NCBI GenBank assembly: GCA_038248985.1
Contig: JBBRWV010000083.1
Span: forward strand, 1 to 16,949
Origin: JBBRWV01 sp038248985
Lineage (GTDB): Bacteria; Planctomycetota; Phycisphaerae; WQYP01
Direction: 5' to 3'
Length of the DNA stretch: 16,949 nt
This document shows, piece after piece, positions 1 to 7,644 of this stretch; within the stretch, counting starts at the first letter, position 1, and each line of letters begins with the position of its first letter. Made by a program: the position numbers and the translations under genes. The notes below the pieces were generated by a model. The model did not search any database and was not told the DNA's origin. It was given only the letters and a program-made list of their open reading frames with translations.

Positions 1-1071
1 ACTACGTTGAATGCCGAGACGGGGATGTAGAGCGATGCCACGACGAGGTTGAGCGTGCGGTTCGCACGGGCGGGCAGTGTGATGGAGGCGGAAGAAGGTC
101 ATGGCGCGGAGGGCGGTGAGGGTGGTGTCGGGGGGGAGATTGGGAGAGGGGAGAGTGTGGGTGAGGACTTCCTGCCAGCGTTCGCTTTGATAGAGGCGGG
201 CGACGAGTTGGCGGCGGGTTTCGCGGTTTTGGTCGCGGAGGGCGCAACGTTCGAGGAGGCGGGTGGAGGCGGTGAATTCTTCGAGGTTGTCGAGCTGATT
301 GACGAGGATGGGGAGGGCGTCGGCGGGGATATTTTCGCGGGAGGCGGCGAGGCGGGCCCAGGAGAGGGCGTGGGGTTGATCGGCGGCGAGGCTGCAGGCG
401 ATGCTGTGGATGGTTTCGAAGCGGGGGTCGTCGGGGTGAGCGGCGGCGAGTTTGGCGGCGTAGGGGAGGATGAACTGGGATTGGTCGGGGGCCTGGACCA
501 TGACGTTGAGGATGAGGAGGTGGGCTTCGAGGTTGAGGGGGAGGAGGGCGGCGACGCGATCGGCGGCATGGCGGGCTTCGGTGAAGCGGCGTAGGCGGAG
601 GAGGGCGATGGCTTTGGCGCGCCAGACGCGGTCGTCGAGGGTGTCGGTGAAGAGGATTTCGTTGGCGAGGGCGAGGGCTTCGGAGGAGTATCCGACCTGG
701 GTGTAGAGATCGAGGACGGTTTTTTTGGCGGGGAGGTTGTCGGGTTGGAGGTCGACGAGGCGTTTCCAGAGGGAGAGGGCGGGGAGGAGATGTCGGGCGT
801 TGGGTTCTTCGACGCGGAGGCGAGCCTGGGCGTAGGCGGTGAGTGCCTCAAGGTCGGAGGGGTTGGATTTGAGGTAGAAGGCGAGGTGGGTGAGGGTGTC
901 GGGGTAGGACTGGGCCTGATAGGCGGCGAGGCCGAGGGTGCGGGCGTGGGCGATGGAGACGCGGTTCTGGTGTTTGCGCAGGGCGACGAACCCCCCGGCG
1001 AGGGCGGAGACGGAGACGACGGCCAGTGCGAGGAAGAGGAGACGGCGGCGGGTTTTGGGTTTGAAGCTCAT
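1..1071 (-). CDS. TPR-repeat membrane-anchored protein, C-terminus beyond window
   Basis: Open from ATG at 1071 to the window edge (357 codons, no stop). Residues about 9-31 form one hydrophobic segment after a basic KPKTRRR stretch, so the protein is likely anchored in the inner membrane with the rest periplasmic. The remainder is Ala/Leu-rich helical sequence with TPR-like periodicity (for example AYQAQSYPDTLTHLAFYLKS near 53-72, and LLRLRRFTEARHAADRVAAL further on), consistent with a TPR scaffold. TPR proteins are regular members of exosortase/exopolysaccharide clusters, where they are thought to organise polymerisation or export; that role is inferred here. The start ATG overlaps the stop of the upstream sugar transferase gene as ATGA, indicating translational coupling. 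Codons end mostly in C until about position 85; beyond that the reading frame loses this bias and another frame gains it, so a frameshift near 80 is possible. Exact family not recognised. Confidence 0.75.
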   Translation of the reverse strand, partial: MSFKPKTRRRLLFLALAVVSVSALAGGFVALRKHQNRVSIAHARTLGLAAYQAQSYPDTLTHLAFYLKSNPSDLEALTAYAQARLRVEEPNARHLLPALSLWKRLVDLQPDNLPAKKTVLDLYTQVGYSSEALALANEILFTDTLDDRVWRAKAIALLRLRRFTEARHAADRVAALLPLNLEAHLLILNVMVQAPDQSQFILPYAAKLAAAHPDDPRFETIHSIACSLAADQPHALSWARLAASRENIPADALPILVNQLDNLEEFTASTRLLERCALRDQNRETRRQLVARLYQSERWQEVLTHTLPSPNLPPDTTLTALRAMTFFRLHHTARPCEPHAQPRRGIALHPRLGIQRS

Positions 1072-2495
1072 GATCTTAATACACCACGTACGACAACGAG
1101 GAAGGTATTCCAGAGGATTCGGAGATCGAAGAGGATGCTTTGACGTTCGACGTATTGGATGTCGAACTTGATCCATTCCTGAAAATCGAGGCCCTGGCGG
1201 CGGGTGCGTTTGACTTGCCAGAGGCCGGTGATACCGGGACGGACGCTGAGGCGGGCTTCGCGCCAGGGGGGGCAGAACTGATTTTCGGCGCGGGGGCTGG
1301 GGCGTGGGCCGACGATGGACATATCGCCGAGGAGGACGTTCCAGAACTGGGGGAGTTCATCGAGGTTGGTTTTGCGGAGGAATTTTCCGCAGCGGGTGAG
1401 GCGGGGGTCCTGGGCCATGAAGAATTGGGGTCCATCGGCCTGGTTTTGGGTTTTGAGGAGGAGTTTTATGCGGTCGGCATCGGTGCGCATGGAGCGGAAT
1501 TTCCAGCAGAGGAATTCGCGTCCGCCGAGGGTTTCGCGGCGTTGTCCGTAGAAGAAGGGTCGTCCGTCCTCCCAGTAGATGGCGAGCATGATGAGGGGGA
1601 AGACGGGGAGGAGGAGGAGGAGGGCGGTGAGGGCGAAGAGGATATCGAAGAGGCGTTTTCCAGCGCGGCCGTGGGAGGAGATCCGGCGGGGTTTGGCTTG
1701 CTGGAGGAGGGCGTCGGTGGGTTCGATTTCGAGCCACTCGATGTCATCGACGACGGGGCGATGGGCTGGGTCATCCCAGAGGACGGCGGGTCCGATGACG
1801 GGGGTGGAGGAGGAGAGTTCGCGGCCGGCACCGACCCAGAGGGTGCCGATGACACGGACGTTGGGGTCGATGCGGGCGGTGGGATCGCGCCAGGCGCCGG
1901 AGGGGTGGCGGGTGGCGCGGGCGACGGTGGCGTTGGGATGGGGCCAGAAGGAGACGAGATGGCGGACGAACTGGGCGACTTCGGTGGAGTCGGTGAGGTC
2001 GCAATCGAAGGCGCTGATTTTGGCGGAATCGCGTTGGGCGCGGGGGGTTTGATGGCGGAGCTGGCGCCAGGCGTGTTTGGGGGTGCCGCCGGCCTGCCAA
2101 CTGCGGGCGATATCGGGATCGCGGGTGAGAGCGACGCGGGTGAGTGGTGCGTGTCCGCCGTGGTAATCGCGGCGGAAGCGGAGGACGCGATCGTGGGGGT
2201 CAGCGAGGACGACTTCGCGGTAATCGCGGTGGCGTTGGCTGCGTACGCGGAGGAGGAGGACGTCGGATTGGAGCCAGCAGAGTCGTTCGAGGAGTTCGCG
2301 GAGGCGGAAGAGGACGAGGGAGTGAGGTTCAGTGAGGAGGTAGAGTTCAGCGCCGCGGACGATGGGCGAGGGTTCACCGAGGCGGACGACCTGGACGCCG
2401 CGCGCGGCCCAATAGTGGTCGTGCAGCTGCGTAGCGGTCAGTCCCCAGATGGTAGGCAGGGGAGGATTCAGTTGATTGGGTAAAGGGGAGACCAT
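1068..2495 (-). CDS. Polyprenyl-phosphate sugar-1-phosphate transferase (WbaP/PssY-type initiating enzyme) with extra N-terminal region
   Basis: 475 residues. The C-terminal part (about 278-471) is a classic bacterial sugar transferase domain: KRLFDI, a hydrophobic membrane segment at 283-305, KFRSM at 332-336, DELPQFWNVL then GDMSIVGPRP at 379-399, and RPGITGLWQV at 419-428. This family transfers a sugar-1-phosphate from a nucleotide sugar to undecaprenyl phosphate at the inner membrane, the first step of exopolysaccharide repeat-unit assembly. The usual polytopic N-terminus of WbaP/WcaJ is absent. Instead residues 1-265 form a soluble region that resembles a degraded nucleotidyltransferase with a short hexapeptide-like stretch (IDPNVRVIGTLWVGAG, 209-224). 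The upstream kinase gene ends 11 bases before this start; no good Shine-Dalgarno is adjacent to the ATG, which suggests re-initiation. The downstream TPR gene overlaps by four bases. The sugar specificity cannot be read from sequence. Confidence 0.92.
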   Translation of the reverse strand: MVSPLPNQLNPPLPTIWGLTATQLHDHYWAARGVQVVRLGEPSPIVRGAELYLLTEPHSLVLFRLRELLERLCWLQSDVLLLRVRSQRHRDYREVVLADPHDRVLRFRRDYHGGHAPLTRVALTRDPDIARSWQAGGTPKHAWRQLRHQTPRAQRDSAKISAFDCDLTDSTEVAQFVRHLVSFWPHPNATVARATRHPSGAWRDPTARIDPNVRVIGTLWVGAGRELSSSTPVIGPAVLWDDPAHRPVVDDIEWLEIEPTDALLQQAKPRRISSHGRAGKRLFDILFALTALLLLLPVFPLIMLAIYWEDGRPFFYGQRRETLGGREFLCWKFRSMRTDADRIKLLLKTQNQADGPQFFMAQDPRLTRCGKFLRKTNLDELPQFWNVLLGDMSIVGPRPSPRAENQFCPPWREARLSVRPGITGLWQVKRTRRQGLDFQEWIKFDIQYVERQSILFDLRILWNTFLVVVRGVLRS

Positions 2496-2506
2496 GGGGG
2501 TAGTGG

Positions 2507-5068
2507 TTAGCGATCCTTTTTGGAGGAAACAGAATCGAGAGCGGATTCCGGGGAGGATTCGATGGAGGCGACGGCGTTGGCGAGGGGGCCCATGCGCATG
2601 AGGGTGCCGTGGCTGGTGGTGTAGTCATCGTTGAATTGGTTGATGGAACTGGCGCGGGAGGTGGTGATATTTTCGAGGTCGCGGACGTCGAGGGGGTCGG
2701 CGCGGTTGAAGACGACGCCGGCGACGCGGGCACCGGTTTCGCGGAGTTGATTGAGGGCGCGGTCGAGGATGGAGCGGTCTTGTCCGCGGCCGACGGCGAC
2801 GATGACATCGTCGGAAGCGGCGGCGGCGATGGAGGCTTCGAGGTTGCCGAGGATGGTGCCGGTGTCGATGAGGATGACGTCGAAGGATTTGCGGGAGTCG
2901 GCGATGACGCGGCGGAGGGCCTTGGGGGAGAGCTGGCCCATGTGGTGGGGTTCAGCGGCGCCGAGGGGGAGGATCCAGAGGTTATTGGTGCCGGTGCGGG
3001 CGAGGCATTCGTGGAGGGGTTTGCCATCAAGGGCGTCGAGGAGTCCGACGCGGGATTTTTCCTGAAGACCGAGTGCGTGAACGACATCGGTATCCTGGAT
3101 GTAACCGAGTTCGACGAGGACTTCGCCGAGGTAGCGGTCTTCGGCTTTGGACTGGTTGAGGGCGCGATCGAGCTGGATTTCGGAGATGAGGCCCTGGGTG
3201 ACGAGGATGCCGCCGATTTTTCGGCGGATGACGGAGTTCATGCGGCGGGTGAGTCCACCGCCGATGACATCGGCGTCGATCATGAGGGTGCGGGAGTTGG
3301 CGCCGGCGAAGGAGAGTCCGAGGGCGATGACGAGGCTGGTTTTGCCATCTCCGGAGGCGGCGCTGGTGATGGAGTAGACCTGGCGAACGGCGAGGGGGTC
3401 GGTTTCAAGGCGGGTGCGGATGTGGTGGACACAGAAGGCGGCGGATTTGGACTGTTCGAGATCGGCGAGGTCATGGGGGAGTTGGGGGAGTAGTCCGAGC
3501 ATGGGTGTTTGGGGGGTGGAGCCGCGTTGGAAGTCGGTGAGGTTATTGATGCGGCGATCGAGGAAGGCGAAGGCGAGGACGGTGCCGAAGACGAGGACGA
3601 AACCGCCGGCGCCACCGAGGGCGGCGCGTTCGAGGCGTTTGTCTTTGGAGGGGACGGTGGGGAGTTCACCGGTGGAGATGATGGAGATACGACCACTGAC
3701 GGCGGACTCGACATTGAGGGCGTCGATGCGGGCGTTGGTTTGATTGAGGCTGTCCTGAAGGGTGAGGGCTTCGGTCTTGAGATTTTTGATTTGGAGATCT
3801 TTGCGACCGAGGGCGACGGTTTCAGTTTTGGCGCGATCGTAGAGGGTCTGGAGGTTGGCTTCGCGTTGGCGGAGCTGGGCGAGGGTGAGGGTGGAGCCGG
3901 CGGCGCTGGAGGCGAGCATGCGACCGGCGTCGATTTCTTTCTGGACGGATTTGAGGTGGCGTTGGATGTTGGCGTCGATGGTGTCGATCTGGTTACGAAG
4001 TTGCACGACGGAGTAGTGGTTGGAGCCGACGCGTCCCTGGAGTTCGGTGAGGCGCCGTTCGACGTCGAGTTTCTGGTTGAGGTAGGCGCGCATTTTGGTA
4101 TCGGTATCGGCGAGCATGGCGATGGTGATAGCGGGTGCCCGGTTATCGTGGGCGTCGGGCCTTGTGGCGGAGTCGGGGGCGGACTTGGAGTCTTCAAGGG
4201 CCAGGAGGGTCTGGCAGGTGCGGAGTTCGGCTTCGAGTCGATTGAGATCGACGATTTTGGACTGGTACATGGAATCGAGGGAGTCGGAGCCGAATTCATG
4301 GGCGACTTTTTCGATTTGATCGTTGAGGGCTTTGAGCTTGGCGGTCAGATCAAGGCGGAAGTCGCTGAGTTTCTGGGTGCGTTGGCTGTCGGTTTCGGCA
4401 TCGCTTTCGCCGTAGATTTTGACATAGGAGTCAATGACGGCCTTGGTGGCGAGGGCGGCAGTATGGGGGTTGTCATCTTTGAAGGTGACATAGATGAGTT
4501 CCCCGCCGCGACGGGAGGCCTCGAGGTTGTACTGGAGGCTTTGGAGGGTATTTTCGGCGGGAGGTTTGGCGAGGGATTTCCATTCGGCGCTTTGGAGCGC
4601 GAGTTCGAGGACGCGTTCGCTGGTGAGGAGAGCGACCTGGGATTCGGCGAAGGCATCGAACATGGGCATGATGCCGTTTTGATCGGTGGAGTAGAGGATG
4701 CGTGGGATGTTGGCGCGGAGGCGGATGATGCCGGTGGCGGTGTAGGTGGGTTTTTTGGAGCGGTAGCCGTAGACGGCGCCGAGGACGGCGACGATGAGGG
4801 CGACCGGGATGAGCCATTTATATTTTCGGCGGAGGAGGTTGTGAATGATTTTGAGGAGGGTGGGTGGTTTGTCGGGGAGGGGCGCAGCGGCACCGTGTCC
4901 GCTGGAGAGGACGAGGGCGTTCGGGTTGGCGGACGATTTTTCAAGTCCTGGTCCATCGGCGGCGACGGTGAAGGTTTCATCGGTGAGTGCGTCGGCGCTG
5001 ACGGTGAGTTCCATCAAGCCGGTGCCACCACCAATACCGGTCATGGGGTCTCGGGGATTATCTTTCAT
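2507..5068 (-). CDS. Wzc-like polysaccharide co-polymerase / BY-kinase with inserted MshEN-like domain
   Basis: 853 residues. A disordered N-terminus (1-70) precedes TM1 (about 85-101), a Wzz chain-length domain start (about 106-220), long periplasmic coiled coils (about 225-450), and TM2 (about 484-503). The cytoplasmic BY-kinase follows: Walker A ASGDGKT at 571-577, Walker A' LMIDAD at 595-600, Walker B VILIDT at 731-736. Such proteins set polysaccharide chain length and couple polymerisation to export through ATP-dependent tyrosine autophosphorylation. Three oddities: residues 616-670 are an insertion with two MshEN/GspE_N-type half-repeats (see separate entry); Walker B continues as DTGT rather than the usual DTPP; and the C-terminus (about 815-853) has no tyrosine cluster, only Y816. 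Autokinase activity is therefore uncertain. The start ATG at 5068 is supported by AGAAGGAG about ten bases upstream. It sits 49 bases after the DUF4393 gene and directly before the sugar transferase. Confidence 0.93.
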   Translation of the reverse strand: MKDNPRDPMTGIGGGTGLMELTVSADALTDETFTVAADGPGLEKSSANPNALVLSSGHGAAAPLPDKPPTLLKIIHNLLRRKYKWLIPVALIVAVLGAVYGYRSKKPTYTATGIIRLRANIPRILYSTDQNGIMPMFDAFAESQVALLTSERVLELALQSAEWKSLAKPPAENTLQSLQYNLEASRRGGELIYVTFKDDNPHTAALATKAVIDSYVKIYGESDAETDSQRTQKLSDFRLDLTAKLKALNDQIEKVAHEFGSDSLDSMYQSKIVDLNRLEAELRTCQTLLALEDSKSAPDSATRPDAHDNRAPAITIAMLADTDTKMRAYLNQKLDVERRLTELQGRVGSNHYSVVQLRNQIDTIDANIQRHLKSVQKEIDAGRMLASSAAGSTLTLAQLRQREANLQTLYDRAKTETVALGRKDLQIKNLKTEALTLQDSLNQTNARIDALNVESAVSGRISIISTGELPTVPSKDKRLERAALGGAGGFVLVFGTVLAFAFLDRRINNLTDFQRGSTPQTPMLGLLPQLPHDLADLEQSKSAAFCVHHIRTRLETDPLAVRQVYSITSAASGDGKTSLVIALGLSFAGANSRTLMIDADVIGGGLTRRMNSVIRRKIGGILVTQGLISEIQLDRALNQSKAEDRYLGEVLVELGYIQDTDVVHALGLQEKSRVGLLDALDGKPLHECLARTGTNNLWILPLGAAEPHHMGQLSPKALRRVIADSRKSFDVILIDTGTILGNLEASIAAAASDDVIVAVGRGQDRSILDRALNQLRETGARVAGVVFNRADPLDVRDLENITTSRASSINQFNDDYTTSHGTLMRMGPLANAVASIESSPESALDSVSSKKDR
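3059..3223 (-). other. MshEN (GspE_N/T2SSE_N)-like domain insert within the BY-kinase
   Basis: Residues 616-670 of the Wzc-like protein read as two successive half-repeats: KIGGILVTQGLISEIQLDRA (617-636) and YLGEVLVELGYIQDTDVVHA (646-665), each followed by AL. Both follow the pattern (hydrophobic)-G-x-x-L-V-x-x-G-x-I-x(4)-(hydrophobic)-x-x-A-L. That is the signature of the MshEN domain found at the N-terminus of MshE/PilB/GspE ATPases, known to bind cyclic di-GMP. The insert lies just after Walker A' (LMIDAD, 595-600) and before the GLLDAL segment (675-680) that normally follows it in BY-kinases, so it interrupts the kinase in a loop. The first half-repeat has S in place of the usual terminal Q and K in place of R, so ligand binding is inferred, not shown. 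Confidence 0.78.
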
Positions 5069-5117
5069 GGCGATGGTGCTCCTTCTCGCGGGTTACGGGT
5101 CTTGGTTTAGGAATCAC

Positions 5118-5933
5118 TTATTTAGCAGTAGAGTGAGGTTCGTAGGTGTTTGGTGTGCCGGAGTTGGAAGCAGGGGGGGGCACACACGCCAGGAGGAATT
5201 GGTGGCCGAATTCGGAAGGCCAGACGGTCCAGGTGAGCCATTCGGTATCGTGGTCAATTTTGGGGGGCGGTTTGATTTTGATGAGGTTGAGGGAGAGGAG
5301 GTGAGAGAGGTACATTTTCATTAGCTTGGGATGGTTTACGAGGCCTTTGGGGACTTCATCGGGATCGACATCGGGGGCGATATTAGGAAGATAGAAAGCG
5401 TTGCTGGAGTTGCGGGTACCGGGGGCGTAGGTGGCGTTGCGTTTTTTGAGTTCGACATGCTGTTGTTTGAGGCAGAAGATGAGGACGGCTTCATCGCGGG
5501 AGAGTTGCTCGATGACGGGGACGAAGGCGGGGTGGATAGAGGCGGGGGAATCTTTGTCGATGGCCTGGGTCAGCAATGTGAGATAGAGGATACGGAGGGG
5601 GTTTTCGTTTTCGATATATTTGAGGCGGTCAAGGATGGGGCCGGAGATAGCGACGGGAGCGGTGCGGCGGCGTTGCGGGGGGACGGCGGATTCGACGAAT
5701 TCGACGACATCGCGTAGACGTTCGGCATAGGAGGCGCGCATTTGGGCGGGGGGGGCGAGGAGCGCTTCATCGACGGTCAAAGGTGAGCGAAGGGCAATTT
5801 GGAAGGATTGGGGGGAAGCCTGGGTGGCTGGGGTCACAGGGTCGAGGTGTGAATCGACTACCTGATGCGGTGGGAAGTCGGTGAGGACTTCGGCAGATAC
5901 TTGTTTAATGGGTGGCATGGGACCCGCATCCAA
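5118..5933 (-). CDS. DUF4393 / Abi-alpha domain protein
   Basis: 271 residues, no signal peptide or membrane segment. An unstructured N-terminus (about 1-60) precedes a helical region with the features I associate with DUF4393 (Abi-alpha): NPLRILYLTLLTQAIDKD at 111-128, HPAFVPVIEQLSRDEAVL at 134-151, a late YLSHLLSLNLI (208-218), and a closing EFGHQFLLAC at 241-250 that matches the family's G-x-x-F-x-x-A-C ending. The molecular function of this family is not established; the name comes from an abortive-infection association. Here the gene is embedded in an exopolysaccharide operon between epsI and the Wzc-like kinase, which argues for a role in surface polysaccharide control or a defence cargo carried by the locus. 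The gap of 144 bases upstream contains a candidate promoter. No convincing Shine-Dalgarno precedes the ATG at 5933, and a second ATG lies five codons in. Confidence 0.72.
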   Translation of the reverse strand: MDAGPMPPIKQVSAEVLTDFPPHQVVDSHLDPVTPATQASPQSFQIALRSPLTVDEALLAPPAQMRASYAERLRDVVEFVESAVPPQRRRTAPVAISGPILDRLKYIENENPLRILYLTLLTQAIDKDSPASIHPAFVPVIEQLSRDEAVLIFCLKQQHVELKKRNATYAPGTRNSSNAFYLPNIAPDVDPDEVPKGLVNHPKLMKMYLSHLLSLNLIKIKPPPKIDHDTEWLTWTVWPSEFGHQFLLACVPPPASNSGTPNTYEPHSTAK

Positions 5934-5991
5934 AAATCAGGAGTAAGCACAGACCGTGAGATAAACCAGTGGGGGTAAAGTAGATAGGTGT

Positions 5992-6020
5992 AGAATAGCT
6001 GGAGTTTTTAGGTGATACAA
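5992..6020 (-). promoter_or_regulatory. Candidate sigma-70-type promoter upstream of the DUF4393 gene
   Basis: On the minus strand TTGTAT (6020-6015) and TATTCT (5997-5992) are separated by 17 bases, in an AT-richer gap between epsI and the DUF4393 gene. Hexamer matches are partial (3/6 and 4/6), so this is a weak call; it would allow the kinase half of the operon to be expressed separately. Confidence 0.3.
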
Positions 6021-6077
6021 AAGAAATATGGAAAAATCTGATGTTGTAATCACCATATGCGAATATTGCGCAAATGG

Positions 6078-6761
6078 TTATTGGCGAATTTCGGTGCGCA
6101 TTTCATTTATTACCGGACGGCACGCTTCGATGAACAATTGAATAGTTTCTTCGCGTTCATTTTGGGGCATTTCGGCATCGCAGACGATCTGCAGTTGGGC
6201 GGCGCCGAGGGCCTGACTTTGGTAGTTTTTGGCGGCCTTGTTGACGTGTTCAATGCCGCGGCCGATGGTGCCGTTGGGGAGGATCATGAAGTTTGCGATA
6301 GTCAGGGCGGAGGGTTGGCGCGTGCCATGGCGGGAGAAATTGTATTCAGTGCCGGGGACGTCGAGGTCGTCGATGTGCCAGTCTTTGGCGTAGGTGATGC
6401 CGCGGGTCCAGCCGTTGGAGGGATAGCAGATGGGAGGATAGTGTCCGACCATGTCGCGGGCGTCGCGGCATTGCACGATGAGGACGACGATATCAAACCG
6501 GAAGTTGCGATTGTGATAGCGTCGGCTGACGAGGGCGTTGGGTTTGAGGAGGGTGACGGCGGCGGCGGGTTGGGGGACGTCCACGCCGACCCAGTCGCCG
6601 ATCTGGAAGGGGAAGGCGTGGATGGTGGAGCGCACGCGGGCGTGGTAGGGTTCGACGTCGGCGCGGGTGGGGCGAGTGAGGGAGTCGGCGAGGAGGAGGG
6701 CCAGCGCGGGGAGGGCGAGGACGATGCTCCAAAAGGCGGTGCTGTGTCGGGGGATGCGAAT
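6078..6761 (-). CDS. epsI: EpsI / DUF3485 exosortase-associated protein, apparent ATT start
   Basis: About 227 residues. An N-terminal hydrophobic segment (FWSIVLALPALALLLADSL) acts as signal anchor. The periplasmic domain carries the DUF3485 hallmarks: IGDWVGVDV, then VVLIVQCRDA, HYPPICYPSNGW, and a C-terminal amphipathic stretch. EpsI proteins occur beside or fused to exosortases and are required in some exopolysaccharide/PEP-CTERM systems; their biochemical role is unclear. The gene follows the exosortase almost directly. No ATG, GTG or TTG exists in frame near the N-terminus: the open frame extends upstream through the exosortase gene only as a shadow. The best candidate is ATT at 6761, nine bases after AAGGA (6775-6771), giving a start of MRIPRHSTAFW; another ATT lies at 6767. 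A CTG inside the hydrophobic segment would remove the anchor. The end is firm, the start is not. Confidence 0.85.
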   Translation of the reverse strand: MRIPRHSTAFWSIVLALPALALLLADSLTRPTRADVEPYHARVRSTIHAFPFQIGDWVGVDVPQPAAAVTLLKPNALVSRRYHNRNFRFDIVVLIVQCRDARDMVGHYPPICYPSNGWTRGITYAKDWHIDDLDVPGTEYNFSRHGTRQPSALTIANFMILPNGTIGRGIEHVNKAAKNYQSQALGAAQLQIVCDAEMPQNEREETIQLFIEACRPVINEMRTEIRQ

Positions 6762-6766
6762 GGGAA

Positions 6767-7639
6767 TTAGTCCTTGGCGAGAGTGAAGGTTTCGACGGGG
6801 ACGAGTGCCCAGCGGAGGACGGAGAGGATGAGGCGGAGGATCAGGAAGGAGAGGGCGAGCATGAGCCAGCCGCTGACGTCGTGGAGGATGCCGGCCCAGG
6901 GGGATTGGGCACCGTAGAACCAGAGGACGAACATGAGGCGGATGACATTGCAGACGATGGCGGAGATGGGGCTGGCGGCGAGAACGAGGGCGCGGGCATA
7001 TCCGCGGAGGGGGACGCTGAAGGCGAAGGTGTAGGAGACGAGGGTGAGGGCGAAGGCCATGCGGACGCCGTTGCAGGCTTCGGCGATGGTGACATCGACG
7101 CCGTTGACGCTGAGGAGGTTGCCGGAGCGTTCGACGGGCATGCCGATGATTTCGAAGATTTGCTGGGCGATGGCGGCGGTGGTGGTTTGGAGGGGGATGG
7201 CGATTTGTTCGCGGAGGATACCGGGGATGGGGATGAGGAAGATGAGGACGGCGAAGGAGGGGAGGAAGTTGAGAAGGACTTCGGTGCCGAGGACGACGAG
7301 GAGGGCACCGACGGCGACGAGGACGGTACCGCCATGCCAGAGCGATTGTATGGAGGCATAGTAGCCCCAGAGGTGGATGATGGTGCCGAGGGCGAGGACG
7401 AGGGTGCCCCACATTTGGCCGTGGGGTCGGGTATTGCGGAAGCGTGAGCGGCGGATCCAGACGAGCCAGACGGCGATGAGAGGGACGAGGAAGATGTGGC
7501 TGGCTTCTTCATCGCGGGCGGCGATGTGGAAGATATCGAACCAGGCCTGCCAGCAGGAGAGGACGGCGAGCGTGACCATGAGGAAGGCGCCGAGGGAGTG
7601 CCAGAGGGTCCAGCCATTGCGACGTAATCTTGCGGCCAT
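6767..7639 (-). CDS. Exosortase (PEP-CTERM sorting transpeptidase-like membrane enzyme)
   Basis: 290 residues with about seven to eight hydrophobic segments. All three catalytic positions of the exosortase/archaeosortase family are visible: Cys189 in IAEACNGVR, Arg234 in AIVCNVIRL, and His253 in ILHDVSGW. The family recognises the C-terminal PEP-CTERM signal of exported proteins, cleaves it at the inner membrane, and is tied to exopolysaccharide loci. The start ATG at 7639 lies five bases after the stop of the nucleotidyltransferase-like gene, with a GAGG inside the preceding gene's end as likely ribosome site. Downstream epsI follows directly. The divergently encoded PEP-CTERM protein at 11104-11940 is a likely substrate. 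I do not assign a numbered Xrt subtype; the accompanying gene set (EpsI, Wzc-like, TPR, NusG-like) is typical of exopolysaccharide-linked types. Confidence 0.95.
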   Translation of the reverse strand: MAARLRRNGWTLWHSLGAFLMVTLAVLSCWQAWFDIFHIAARDEEASHIFLVPLIAVWLVWIRRSRFRNTRPHGQMWGTLVLALGTIIHLWGYYASIQSLWHGGTVLVAVGALLVVLGTEVLLNFLPSFAVLIFLIPIPGILREQIAIPLQTTTAAIAQQIFEIIGMPVERSGNLLSVNGVDVTIAEACNGVRMAFALTLVSYTFAFSVPLRGYARALVLAASPISAIVCNVIRLMFVLWFYGAQSPWAGILHDVSGWLMLALSFLILRLILSVLRWALVPVETFTLAKD

Positions 7640-7644
7640 GGGGG

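Noticed and set aside
1140..2483. 447-codon plus-strand open frame opposite the sugar transferase
   Set aside because: Same antisense-skew artefact; the minus strand carries all conserved motifs.
3509..5110. 533-codon plus-strand open frame opposite the Wzc-like gene
   Set aside because: Extreme Gly/Glu/Asp/Val composition without domains; it is the antisense shadow of C-ending codons in the real gene.
6057..6770. 237-codon plus-strand open frame opposite epsI
   Set aside because: Low-complexity Gly/Val/Asp translation, while the minus frame has DUF3485 motifs.
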